A DNA stretch of 64,000 bases. Source: Megaleporinus macrocephalus. Its lineage: Eukaryota > Chordata > Actinopteri > Characiformes > Anostomidae. How positions within the stretch are numbered: position 1 is the stretch's first letter; each line of letters starts with the position of its first letter. The stretch is taken from the NCBI GenBank assembly GCA_021613375.1, contig CM038703.1:22618194-22682193 (forward strand). Direction: 5' to 3'. Below are positions 1 to 11,559 of the stretch, piece after piece. Position numbers and translations under genes: made by a program. The notes beneath the pieces are model-generated. The model did no database searches and was not told where the DNA came from. It saw only the letters and a program-made list of their open reading frames with translations.

Positions 1-2469
1 TACTGGTTGTCCATTTACAGGTACATTCTAGGATACAGACAGATAGCAACACACTTACTCATTCAAACATAGCCTAAATAAGCACACAACACATTACTGC
101 TAGCTTTACTCTGAGGGTCTCTCTTTGCATATGAATCTGAAAGCGGGCTGAATGTGACAAAAAAAAACTGATGAAGGGAGGAAAAAACGGCACAAACACT
201 CAAGCAAGACAAACAAGACTTTCCTTTATTACCATTTCCTTTCAGCACCACTCTCTATGAGAATCTCTCTATTTCTCTCTCTCTTGCTGTCGTTCTCTCT
301 CTCTCTCTTTCTCGCAGTGCAGTATTCGTGTCAAACGCAGCTGTCATCAAGAGTGCATCAAAGGAGCCCAAAGGCCACATTCAAATGAGCTCTGAGGAAA
401 TTTTGATTCACCCACCAAAACCAAAAGGGCTCTCATCACATATTAACAGTACAGTGTAAATAGGCAAGGCAGGTAATTAGTTCTATTAAACAGTGCACCA
501 CGGAGTGTAACCAGGAGAAAGTGAACATACTGAGCAAATGTTTAAAGGTGAAATTGGTGGCAAATGACTTGCTGGAAAACCAGACTGTTTAAAACCTTGT
601 AAAAGTTGCCGTGAGTAGGAAATCGTAACATATTTTCCTTCAATACTGTGATGTCTCTAAAACAGTGTTTTTGCTTGATGATCGGGAGCAGTGGTGTCAA
701 GTACTCTTCCCTGTAACCAAAAAAAGTGAACAAAAACTGAAATAATTCAGGTCAAGATCAATGTTACAGCTGTCTATATCTATGTGACAGTTCTTTGTCT
801 ATTATTAATAGATATTAGTACAACGATCAGTATCAGAAACAACGTAAGCAAAGGCAAGTCTTTCTGAGACTGTTTAAAGCCATGAATCCCTGCATAATTT
901 TGTGTTTCCTGCCAAAACACTCCCACCTCAACTCAAGAAGCACTTGTTAATTAGTGGATTAGTTGGATCAGGTGAGTTGGGAGCAGGGGAAACACTAATA
1001 TGTGCAGGGCTGGGGATCCTCCAGCACCAGGGCTGAGAACCACTGTTTTAAGCCCTACACTGGATAGTACTAAATATCAACAATGGCGTGGACTAACAAA
1101 GTAAACAACATGTCCATACTATTTTCAGGCTGACTTTAAAGGTTAACAAAGTAATTTAAATTCATCTATTCATCTCTGTCAATAACATGTACTTTTGTAG
1201 CTACTGTTGGGAAGTTGAAAGGAAGCTTTGGATTCCATTCAACTTAATGATATAATGTTAGGATGTAGAATGTTTTTAATTTCATTTCCATACATGTGAA
1301 AGTAATGCTGTTAGAATACTGTTTAATCACTGATACTGCAAAGCCTAATGTAGCTTCACTCATCTTACCACATTTTGGTTTTGAACCAAACAGTCTAAGG
1401 CCTTATCCTGACAAAGTAGCAATAACAGCTAATGAATCATGTCAATTTCATTAAAAAATATATATTGTTTGTTTTTTTTAACATGATGCATTCAGATTAG
1501 GAAATACTTTTGCTTTGCATCAGCATGCACATCTATTCTTGCATCAAAGCTAGGGTATTCGTATTTGCCTGCCTACTAAGACACTTGATTTGCTGGAATC
1601 TTCCAAGGAAAGCATCTCCCTTTTCCAGTTAAGTTCAGAGAAGTTGCAACATATCAAGAAGGGCGTGGGAGTATGTCCTCAACTGTGCCACTTTCCCTTT
1701 CACGGGCAGGTGAGAGCATGTCTATAGGGAGCGTGTGCACCACTTTTACTTGCCAGCCAGCAGGTAAACTAGCAAAACTCAACACAACCAGCACAACACA
1801 GTACGCTTTCTGTATTTCACCTGTACTGTGACGAAAAGGCTCCCTAGTAGTTCTTGCTAACATGGTGAGCTCACAGGTCGCTTTCCATGGCTTTAGTTGA
1901 GTCAAGTGATAGCTGCGTCATAACTGTGCACCACTACATGGGGAGAGCAGAGAGTATTAAAAGGCAACTGGGGACAAGTGGGAGGGGGAGGCCTCGGGGA
2001 GTACGTGTTTAGAGGGAACATGCTAATCCCCTATGAGCTCATTAGGGCAGGGTTGTTTAGTGTTCATTCACAGAATTCTCTCGGTCGCTCTGTGTAGGGA
2101 AATTAGGGCAGGACAGCCCGGATTACGAAGTGTTACAAAATTCAGAAGTACAGCTGTAGAGGAAATACAGATTATATGTGGAAATTCAAACAAATCAGAG
2201 ACCAGAGTGTGGTAAATAAAAAAAGGGTTGGAAGTGCTTGAAAATACAAATCCTGGAGGACAGGGGATGTAACCACCTAACATGAAAGTATTATATGGGC
2301 ACAGGCTTCCTAACCTTTAGAACTACATTATATATGCAAAGGTTAAGGCACCCTAGCCAAACGACACATTTTATTGATTGTCTAGGGGAAAATAACTACA
2401 CATAACTACAGAGAATGCATTTTTTATCACATTTTAATGCATAATTATTATTTTTTTTTTTATTTAACC
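1..2469. other. non-coding, presumed intronic sequence
   Basis: No open frame here looks like a protein and I see no convincing exon. The block is AT-rich with CT-rich simple tracts near 265-315. It holds one copy of a short dispersed repeat at 899-1052 (annotated separately). It probably lies inside the first large intron of the minus-strand gene whose start exon is at 31494-31631, but that assignment is inference. Confidence 0.5.
899..1052 (+). repeat. dispersed short repeat ending in a 'ccagggctgagaaccactg' motif
   Basis: The block runs from a 'cactcccacctcaactca' side to 'gcagggctggggatcctcc' followed by 'agcaccagggctgagaacc'. Similar stretches recur at 7276-7314, 25068-25118, 40731-40905 and 60246-60432, some of them inverted, so this is an interspersed family. 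Its class (SINE or MITE) cannot be told from these partial copies. Confidence 0.5.
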
Positions 2470-2704
2470 TATTGTCACTGACCAATGAAAAACAAGTATT
2501 TCCAAAATGGCAACTTTATAGGAGAGGACAAAAACTGTCTTTACTTTCAATGTAAGTCAATAGAACCAGATTTTTTCCCAAGCTACTCTGAAGCATTTCT
2601 ATTGGTCCGTTTCCCAAAACGTAAAAACCAGCTGCTGCATTTAATTGATGTAGAAAAACAGAATGCGACCGAAACAGATATTTTCATTGGACAGCGACAA
2701 TATG
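2470..2704. mobile_element. MITE family A, copy 1 (about 235 bp)
   Basis: The element starts with 'attgtcactgaccaatgaaa' and ends with the inverse 'ttttcattggacagcgacaat', giving terminal inverted repeats of about 20 bp with few mismatches. The interior shares the stretch around 'ggagaggacaaaaac' and 'ctttcaatgtaa' with copies at 9878-10133 and 57254-57445. No transposase is encoded. The open frame across it (2485-2715) is fortuitous. Its superfamily is unknown and the target-site duplication is not clear. Confidence 0.75.
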
Positions 2705-5297
2705 TGACATATTGATTTGTGCTATGTATGACGCACTTGAGATTTTATGTGTTAGTGTTCTATGTTATACGATAATCTCAGGACAATGAAAGAAACAGTG
2801 CACTACAAAAATGCCAGTTTGTTCCTTATAGGGGGTGTTAACTTATTTTCACCTGAAACCAACAGGACACGTCAGAGGCGTTAACCAGAGGCGTTCAAAC
2901 ATTCTGCATAAAACCGCAACTCAATGTCTATAAACGATATAATTCTCAGACAGATAAAGAGACCTTCCATTTCACTCTATATGTTTCTGTATGTATGTGT
3001 CTGTTTGTATATATGTCTCTTGAGACAGTTCTCCCCTCGGGCCTTTCCCAGTGTCTGTCTGCGGCTAACTGGAAGCCCCTCAGGCTGGTTCAATGGGAGG
3101 ACAAGCGGCAGAGTGGGCAAGACGGCAAAAGCACAGCATCACAATACCTGAAGACATTGCTGATAAATTGAAAACAAGTTCCCTATATTAGTAAAACAAC
3201 AGTCTGTTTACTACTTAAGAGGGAGCAGCAAGAAAAATACACAAATAAAATAAGACCGCAGAGATAGAATTAGCTACTTGTTGCTATGCAGTTACTACAC
3301 ATTTGCTGTTGATTAGAGGCTGCCTAGGACCAAATCTTTAAAGATGCATGCAGTAATTCAGAGCTCCAGGAGATACTCAGATAAGCATATTATGATTTAT
3401 TTGTTACAACACCTTGTCATTATACTGCCTGTCTATCAACAATGACAACTGTCACATTTGAAAACCAAATGGACGACAGTTAATCCCCTATATGCTGACA
3501 AAATCTGTTTGTGTATTTCCGACACACCACTGATTTGTAAGTGGAATAGAATTCCAGACAAGTAACCTGGATATCTGCTGGCTGGCGAAGCAACACAAGG
3601 CTGTAAAGTCAGCATATACTCCACTGTTCTGCAGATCAGGATCGGGATCTGAATGCTTCTTCGTTGCGATGGGAAATAGTTCAGCTCTAAAAATTAGGAC
3701 ACCTGCTTGCTTGGGTGTTTTCATTTCCCAGCATCCGTTCGAACAGCTTGTGTTGAGGTCCGCTTGCGTGACTCTGCTGGCTTCAAAAGCAGCAGGACGG
3801 CAAAGGGCTGACAGGGCACGGTTCTGAGGCATTCTGTAAACAAACCAATCTGAGCAGAGATCATACCTCATTAATGCGCTATTGCGGCACTTGGCTGCAG
3901 CACCAATAGAAATGGCCAGCGCATGATTTATTTATTTTTTTTTAAATAGGATTTACTGAATCAATTCATTCTTAAATGAATTTATTGTTTAACATAAAGA
4001 AGAGGTGTACTAGGAATCCTATTTGGATTCCCCTCAAATACATACCATTATTCAAATGTTTGTCATGTTTTGCCATTTTTTTATACAATACTAAAATACA
4101 GTATGATTAAAAATATATTTTAAATATTGAATATTAACTATTTTAAGCTATTTGGGGAAAATATGTTACTTGACGAACATTACTTATTGTTAACTTAATT
4201 TTCCTACACAGCTATGTATATGTTTGCTTTTATATGTTATTGGTTCAATGTGGATTGCAAACTTGTAGTGTAACATTAATGAGTAAACAATAAGTAGGAT
4301 TAAAAGAATATGGAAATGTAATATGAAGGATAGACTGCGGGAGACTGTGCTGGCATCCCAAGCCACGGTCTACACGGCCAGAGAAGTACAAGCGAGCGTA
4401 TGTCTCCGTCTCTGAGCCTGTGTGTGAGTGCGTTTCGGTGTTTTCCTGTGTCGATCGGAGCCTGGCTGGAGGCCGCATTATGTAATCCAAGACAGCGGAA
4501 CACCCACTGTGAGACAAGAGGCGAGGAGCGTGTACAAGCGACAGCCCTCCCTCTCCCTATCTCTCCATCCTTTATTTCTTCCATCTTTTACCTCCCCCAC
4601 ATTGTACCTTCATATTTCCTTCTACGTCTCTCAGCTCTACTATGTTCGTGCTTAATTTTTCATCTCTCTGTCTTTCATCTCTCTAAAACTGGGATGCGAT
4701 GCTAAATCTTTTAAAAATGGTTCCTGATCAGTTTTTCAATCTAATCGTTATCTGCTGAATCTGTAATGCAAGGTCGATTACCATGGACAGTAATTTTCAA
4801 TGTGAACACGTTTGAGACACACGTGTCAACTGACTAAAAAAGCAACTGGCCAATAACTTAATTATATTTTGTTTGATTAAACAGGCTTTCTATTCCTTTG
4901 TTAAGTATAAGGAAGCATCATAATAAATAAAAAGGTAATTTCTTTTCTAGAATCTCTTGATCTTTTGGGAACTTCACCAGCTCTGCCGGCAGATATTGTC
5001 ATGCTCCCACCTATCAATAAGGGTATCAATACCCTCAATGATGCAACATTTCAAGAATACTTCCCACCATACACAATCATGCTATATTTATAACACTGAT
5101 CATCCTGCAAATGAGTACAGCATCTCACTGTAGTTGTAAGCCCCTAGCCAGGTTCAGTTGGATATGTATGTGTGTGTGCGTGCGTGCACCCATGTGTGAA
5201 TTGTCGACCACCTCTATCCCTGGCTCTTGTTACGCAAGTTGTGGGCTTATCCACACAAGACTTATCCTGCCCATCCACTCCATGACTCACCCAGCTC

Positions 5298-5299
<2 letters not shown>
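2705..5299. other. non-coding sequence
   Basis: Nothing gene-like is visible. An AT-rich tract spans 3930-4330, and a CpG-bearing, moderately GC-rich patch spans about 4330-4560 followed by a CT-rich tract to 4690. The frame at 3488-3871 minus lacks any recognisable motif and is flanked by AT-rich DNA, so I do not call it. Confidence 0.45.
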
Positions 5300-5368
<69 letters not shown>

Positions 5369-5403
5369 CAAGAGAGAGAGCGAGAGAGAGAGAGAGAGAA
5401 AAA
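5300..5403. repeat. (GA)n microsatellite
   Basis: About 100 bp of nearly pure GA with a few A and C interruptions near 5363-5382. It generates several spurious Arg-Glu or Ser-Leu frames on both strands. Confidence 0.97.
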
Positions 5404-7698
5404 GGTGGGGGAGCAGATGTAAGCTGGTTGTCCTGTTTGGATCCAAGGTGCAGTATAGACATTTGTGGTATCACTAAAAAAAACAACAAGCTGAAGCTCA
5501 TTTAACACTCTACCCATTGAGATTTTACGTTAATAATATTCATTATATCATTTAATGAACTTCTTTGCTATGAGCTAAACAATTCTTCACAAACTCACTG
5601 TGTTTAAGCTAAGAGGTATGAGGTCACGGTATGACTAGGTTAGTAATGTTAATTGAAGTAAAAACATATGGATTAGCATTTGCTTGATCGCCTTAAAGGC
5701 TTTAGATTAGTCGTAAAATTCAAACTACATGACTTTCTGTGGATTTGACAATGCATATTATGTATTATGTATATATATTATAGCATGTATGGAACCTTTA
5801 TAATGTAAAAATACCCTACACTTTGTACCTAAAATGTATTGCACCCTGTGTTAATGGGTTACTGATGGGTTAATTTACTTATTTATTATTATTTTACTTT
5901 ATTTATTTTTGCTCAACAATCACTATTGTTTTTTTTATACTGAACATATAGTTAAGACCATTTTAATTCTTAAACATAGCAGTCTAACAGTCTTTTGTTT
6001 ACAAGTGTAATGTATAAGATTTTTAGTTTCAAACATTCTGAAATTAAATGATTAAAAATAAAAATATCAACAGAATGTAAACATTTACTACATCTACTGA
6101 AGTTAACGTTAACCTGCTAGCCCTGGCCTGCCTGTCATGCATGTCTAATAATACCTCTTTGTACCTCAAGAGGCAATAATGAGTCATTATAGTGCCAAGT
6201 TTGCCATCAGCGCAAAATGCAAGGATGAAGAAGTGGCACTGCCCCAATGGCATTTTCTAGCCTCTTGTCAGTCACGTTGAAGGGCCGGCTTCCTGTTTAA
6301 GGACGGGTAGCCAGTGAAAGGATTAGTTGGTGATCGCTGCTCACTCCCACTCTTCCACTCTGCCCACTCTCGACAAGAAACCACATTGAGCAGCAAACAA
6401 AAGTGATATAAACAGAAGTAAAACATTAGGAGTTGATGAAGAACTTGCAATGTTTCTTCTAGACTGGTAAAGAGTGAAGTGGGGAGGAAGGACTGTGCAG
6501 CTCCACTGAGGAAGGGTCTCTGATGAATGACTCTATAGAATGTTGCATGACAACAAATTTGCACGGATACAAATTACAATTTTTGGTAAAACACCTATAC
6601 AGCAGCAATCAGAATCACGTTCTTGTTTCTGATCACACATTTGATTTGCTTCCACTTAAATCTGAATTATTCCTCTGATTATGTATTTATCACTTGTCTA
6701 TTACTTGCAAATTCTGTTTTTCCCCATGAAGTAGGTGCTATTGCGGTTACAGCACACCGTCAATAGCAGGCTATAGCTGGATAGAGTATACAGGTGAGAC
6801 TAATTACTAAGTACAAACACACAATCATCAGAATCAACAACAACAACAGCAGCAATAACAACAGTAGAACACTGGAGACATGCACTTGTAGGCTAAGCAG
6901 GCGAGTCTGCTAAGACTATTATCCGTGGGAACAGTCAGAGGTGATTCATGAGGATGCGCCGAGCTGATCAACAACACTCTATTAGCTTTACAAAGAACAG
7001 CCGCAGACATCTGACCTGACAAAGTCAGCCGAGCAAACAAAAGACACTTAATGTGGCAGACGAACTAGCACTTCCAGGCAGTCAGAATGCCCATTACAAA
7101 ACGACTGAGCAAAGACTCAATGCGCGCATATCAAAACAATGATTACTCAAATATTTTCAGACCAGACAAGTTTACTATCCTCTCCTTTTTTAGTTTCTCT
7201 TACACACAAAGTACTTGAAAGAGCAAAAGTGAACCCCCGGATTGCCTTTTTTTGCTTGAAGATGGCATTGAGCAAAATTAAGGGTCCCTGAGGACCAGGT
7301 TGAGAACCACTTCCTTTAAACTACATACTTTAAATATTAGTTTCATAAACAATTTTGAATAATTAATGCTTAATAAGCCTTATGATTATTAACTTAGTAA
7401 TCTAGGATTTAACCCTTGAAACAACAAATACATTTTTACTTTAATGTTCATTTATATTTTTTGTTTACATCAAAAACACCTTTGTACACAATAACATTTC
7501 AGCCATTTCACAAAAAAATTAAAAAGCTTAATTTCCAAACACGAATACTATATGAACTGAGTGTCTAGAATATAAACTTTCAACAAGATTTGTCAGTTTG
7601 TTTTAATGAGCTACAAGTGACTTACTCTCAACCTCTTTTATGATTATACCATGCTATACTTATTGCAGGAAATGAGTAAGCCTTCTAAAGCGTTATTC
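5404..7698. other. non-coding sequence
   Basis: AT-rich DNA without supported exons. A short fragment of the dispersed 'gaccaggttgagaaccac' repeat lies near 7276-7314. A CAA/CAG-type trinucleotide tract at about 6836-6862 explains the poly-Cys minus frame there. Confidence 0.45.
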
Positions 7699-7704
7699 AA
7701 ACAC

Positions 7705-7756
<52 letters not shown>

Positions 7757-7757
7757 G
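7699..7757. repeat. (CA)n microsatellite
   Basis: Nearly pure CA dinucleotides with two or three interruptions, about 29 units. Confidence 0.97.
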
Positions 7758-8782
7758 TACAGTGTGCATCTACCTGTTGATGCAGCGATGCTAAGCGCTG
7801 GGTTAGCGTCAGGGTTTCCTCGGAGCCAGGCTGAGCTGGATTCCCCCGGAGCAAAGCAGAGTCCTATTGGGAAACACCTGGAGCTCCCCGACACACAACA
7901 GCACGCTCACACAAACCTCCTTATTTCTGACCACAACGCGCGCACACACACTACCAAGGCCACCACCACGTATGAGAACCTGCCCTTCTTTCTTTCGTTC
8001 TCTTTCTTTCTGGCTTTCTTTCGCTTTCTTACTGTTCGCACTGTCTCATAAAGCTGCCGCTGTATTCTCTCTCTCTCTCAGTCCCTCACTCACTCCCTCC
8101 CTTCTCTCAGCCACGAGCCACCCCTCCTTCCTCCCTCTCTCCCTCTGTCTCTCTCTCTCTCTCCTCTCCCTCCCTCGCCTGCCTTCTTTTTTTGGCGGTT
8201 TTAATCCCTGCGCTAAATCAGGGAAAGCCCTGGCTGCTACTGAACTGAATAGTCAGAGAGAGAGAGAAAGAGATAGAGAGAGAGAGAGGAAGGAAGGAGA
8301 GAGAGAGCTAAAGAAAGCCTGTCGCCTAATTCCTCTCTCAGTGTGGCCAGTGGCCGTGAGAGGCTGGGTGACTGTTAGGGAGAGATTAGCTGCTCTAACC
8401 CACTTGTGGTGAGCCTCTGCCCACGCCCCCACAGCCCCCTCCACACTGCGCTGCTATTAATACACACCTCTGAAACGGCCCCCGCACTGCCGCAACACAG
8501 CGACACGCGTCGATTCTATCTAGCAGACACACAATCACAACATATAGCGGTGCAGCAATGAAACACTGCCTCCTGCCTCTGAAACACCAGAGTAAATGTG
8601 AGCGCACATTCACTGTCATGCACACTCATACCTGCACTCCATGCCCCCCCAGATGCTGATGCTTGCGAACGCTCACGCACACACACCTGGACACTCACCC
8701 AAGGACGGCCAGGCAGATTCGGTGCACACTGACACCCAAACCAATAGCACACGGACGCACACCGTATCTCTCACGCACACAG
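7758..8782. other. GC-richer non-coding block with polypyrimidine and GA tracts
   Basis: This kilobase is richer in GC and CpG than its surroundings. It contains a long polypyrimidine run (about 8065-8190), a GA tract (8254-8309), and a GC-rich stretch at 8400-8520. It could be an internal promoter or enhancer of the minus-strand gene, but I find no good exon. The 181-codon plus frame here is built from low-complexity sequence and is not called. Confidence 0.4.
8254..8309. repeat. (GA)n microsatellite, interrupted
   Basis: GA repeats with AAAG, AT and GGAAGG interruptions. Confidence 0.9.
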
Positions 8783-9376
8783 ACATCCACTGACACTCAT
8801 ACTAGGGCTCTCCCACACGTCCACTGACACTCATACTAGGGCTCTCCCACACGTCCACTGACACTCATACTAGGGCTCTCCCACACGTCCACTGACACTC
8901 ATACTAGGGCTCTCCCACACGTCCACTGACACTCATACTAGGGCTCTCCCACACGTCCACTGACACTCATACTAGGGCTCTCCCACACGTCCACTGACAC
9001 TCATACTAGGGCTCTCCCACACGTCCACTGACACTCATACTAGGGCTCTCCCACACGTCCACTGACGCTCATACTAGGCCTCTACCACACGTCCACTGAC
9101 ACTCATGCCCACAGACGTCCACTGACACTCATACTAGGGCTCTCCCACACGTCCACTGACACTCATACTAGGGCTCTACCACACGTCCACAGACACTCAT
9201 GCTAGGGCTCTTCCACACGTCCACTGACACTCATACTAGGGCTCTACCACACGTCCACTGACACTCATACTAGGGCTCTACCACACGTCCACTAACACTC
9301 ATACTAGGGCTCTACCACACGTCCACTAACACTCATGCCCACAGACGTCCACTGACACTCACACCAGGTCTCTCAC
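8783..9376. repeat. minisatellite, 34-bp unit, about 18 copies
   Basis: Units beginning 'gtccactgacactcatac' recur at a strict 34-bp spacing (starts at about 8785, 8819, 8853 and so on to 9057). Two units, at 9091 and 9321, are shortened to 26 bp, lacking 8 bp and reading 'catgcccacagac' instead of the usual 3' half. The right-hand units carry more substitutions (ctacc for ctccc, taac for tgac). The two short units are spaced 230 bp apart, which suggests a block duplication inside the array. Confidence 0.97.
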
Positions 9377-9877
9377 ATATACAGGACACTTACACTGGGT
9401 CTCTCATGCACACAGGGCACTCATACCAGGTCTCTCTTACACACACAGGACACTTACAGCAAGTCTTTCTCATGCAAAGGACATTCACACCAGGACTCTC
9501 GCACACAGGACATTCATGCCTAGAAACATCCACTGACACTTACACCAGGTCTCACATGCACACAGGACACTCACAACAGTTGTCTTTCACACACAGGACA
9601 CTCACACCAGGTCTCTCTCACACTCACATGCATAGACATAGATTCTCACACCCACTCTCATGCATACACAGACACTCTCAGGCATACGCACACTTTCAGA
9701 AGCACTTCCTTGCACAAACAGAGACTCTCATGCACTCTCTCACACTCACAAGCACAAACACTCCTGAATACATGCACTCTTAAGCACACGGACACTCTCA
9801 TCCTCTCAGGTACTCTCAAACATAGGAACAATCATGCACTCAGTCCCCCCTGCACACTCCCACACACATGAACATAC
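9377..9877. repeat. degenerate CACTC/CACA-rich repeat region
   Basis: Loose repeats of 'cacacaggacactcacaccaggtctctc' type continue to the right of the 34-bp minisatellite with drifting period. They look like a decayed older part of the same array. The plus frame across 9406-9783 is a product of this repetition, not a gene. Confidence 0.8.
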
Positions 9878-10133
9878 ATATTGTCGCTGTCCTATGAAAA
9901 ACAAATATCTCCAAAATGGAAACTTTACAGGAGAGGCCAAAAACTTCACTTTCATTTTCAATGTACGTTAACGGAACCAGAATTTTTGCCAAGCTATTTT
10001 GAAGCATTTCTATTGGTTCATTCATCATTACATTTACACATATTGTAAATAACAGCTGCTGCATTAAGTAAAAAAAGAAAAAGAAATTTCCAAAAACTGA
10101 GATACATGTTTTTCATTGGACAGTGACGATATG
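9878..10133. mobile_element. MITE family A, copy 2 (about 255 bp)
   Basis: The ends read 'catattgtcgctgtcc' on the left and the inverse 'ggacagtgacgatatg' on the right. Between them is the family's 'ggagaggccaaaaac ... ttcaatgtacgtta' interior, and the 'gaagcatttctattggttc' stretch is shared with copy 1. It is non-coding and sits directly against the decayed repeat region, which helps date it as a separate insertion. Confidence 0.78.
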
Positions 10134-10869
10134 CCTTTGAAACAAGAACACGAGTTTAAGAAAACTCCCACTGCATCATAATCTTGTTCCAAGCGAAAAC
10201 AAAACATGCTCGCTTTACATGTTGAAATGCTTCCCCCTAGAAGAGTGCTGGGTAATTAATTCACACTCTTCTGCACAGGTAATTTGCACATGCCCACACA
10301 CACACACACACACACACGCTTGCTTAGTGCCAGCTGAGGTTTAGCTGGGGTCTGCTAGGTGGGTGAGCGCTGCAAGCCAGCACACGCTCACACTCACACA
10401 CGCATACACAGCTCTGCATGAGACACACCTGAAGCATGATTTAGTCATGCAGGCCAGCAGTTTCCCACACTCTGAACACACACACACCGGCTGGTTCATA
10501 GCTGTAAAAGAGGAATAGAGAACACCCCTTCAACAACCCCCCGCCTGAACAATCCTCGCACTCCAGCTTAAGGAAATACATTCACACAGTATAGTATCAA
10601 CACAGAATTGCTCACCATTATTAAAAACAGTACAAAAACAACAAATGTATAATAATCCTTAATAGTCATCAGTCACTGTTGCACTAATTCTATATAATAA
10701 GAGGGACCAGTCATACATCCTGTTATACCTATTTTAAAATAACATTTTTACTCTGGAAGACAAAAGTCTTGTTCCTGTTTTCAGACACGTACTGTGAAAA
10801 ACACTGGTCTATTTTGGTTTTTGTTTCCTGGTAACTGTTTTCCCACCCTTACTGTTTTTAATATAGTAT
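10134..10869. other. non-coding sequence
   Basis: No gene seen. A short CA tract lies at 10294-10318 and CA-rich sequence follows to 10490. The rest is AT-rich. Confidence 0.45.
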
Positions 10870-11256
10870 ATATAGTCACTCATAATGTACTTAGTATAGC
10901 ATTAATACAGGGTACTTCACTCATATTGTACTCAGTGTAGCACCAATCCAGTGTTCCTTACAGATAGTTTGCTTGGAATAACATCAGTACAGCACTCCTC
11001 ATTCATAGTTTACTCAGAATAGCATCAATGCAGTGTTTCTCACTCATATTACACTAAGTATAGCATCAATAAAGCTCCTCATTTGAATTGTACTCAGTAA
11101 GGCAATGATACAGTGTTTTTTACTCATAATGTACTTAGAATAGCATCAATACAGCATTCTTCACTCTTACTTTACTCTTCATAGCATCAATACAGTGTTT
11201 TTTACCCATAGTGTACTCACTAAGGCATTCATACAGCCCTTCCTAATACTATACTC
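10870..11256. repeat. decayed tandem array, unit about 45-60 bp
   Basis: The phrase 'actcatantgtactcagtatagcatcaatacagtgtt' recurs about eight times with many substitutions and indels. It shares 'ctcagtaaggcatcaat' with the perfect 41-bp array that follows, so it is the likely ancestral, decayed part of that satellite. Confidence 0.85.
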
Positions 11257-11559
11257 AGTAAGGCATCAATGTAGAGTTTCTGACTTGCAGTGTGCTCAGT
11301 AAGGCATCAATGTAGAGTTTCTGACTTGCAGTGTGCTCAGTAAGGCATCAATGTAGAGTTTCTGACTTGCAGTGTGCTCAGTAAGGCATCAATGTAGAGT
11401 TTCTGACTTGCAGTGTGCTCAGTAAGGCATCAATGTAGAGTTTCTGACTTGCAGTGTGCTCAGTAAGGCATCAATGTAGAGTTTCTGACTTGCAGTGTGC
11501 TCAGTAAGGCATCAATGTAGAGTTTCTGACTTGCAGTGTGCTCAGTAAGGCATCAATGT
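11257..11559. repeat. minisatellite, 41-bp unit, 7 identical copies plus a partial
   Basis: Units start with 'agtaaggcatcaatgtagag' at 11257, 11298, 11339, 11380, 11421, 11462 and 11503, with a 16-bp partial unit from 11544. I see no substitutions between the full copies, which points to very recent expansion. Confidence 0.97.

Noticed and set aside
3488..3871. 127-codon minus-strand frame
   Set aside because: No recognisable motif, no good splice sites and AT-rich flanks; length is within chance.
5111..5517. Several overlapping frames of poly(Arg-Glu) and poly(Ser-Leu)
   Set aside because: They are read-through of the GA microsatellite on both strands; the same applies at 15305-15535, 20090-20458, 22128-22626 and 33124-33556.
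7867..8412. 181-codon plus-strand frame
   Set aside because: Its composition follows the polypyrimidine and GA tracts beneath it, and no domain or splice context supports it.
8783..9376. CRISPR-like array
   Set aside because: Units are tandem without unique spacers and the genome is a vertebrate; it is a minisatellite.
9406..9783. 125-codon His/Thr-rich frame
   Set aside because: It is the translation of a decayed tandem repeat.
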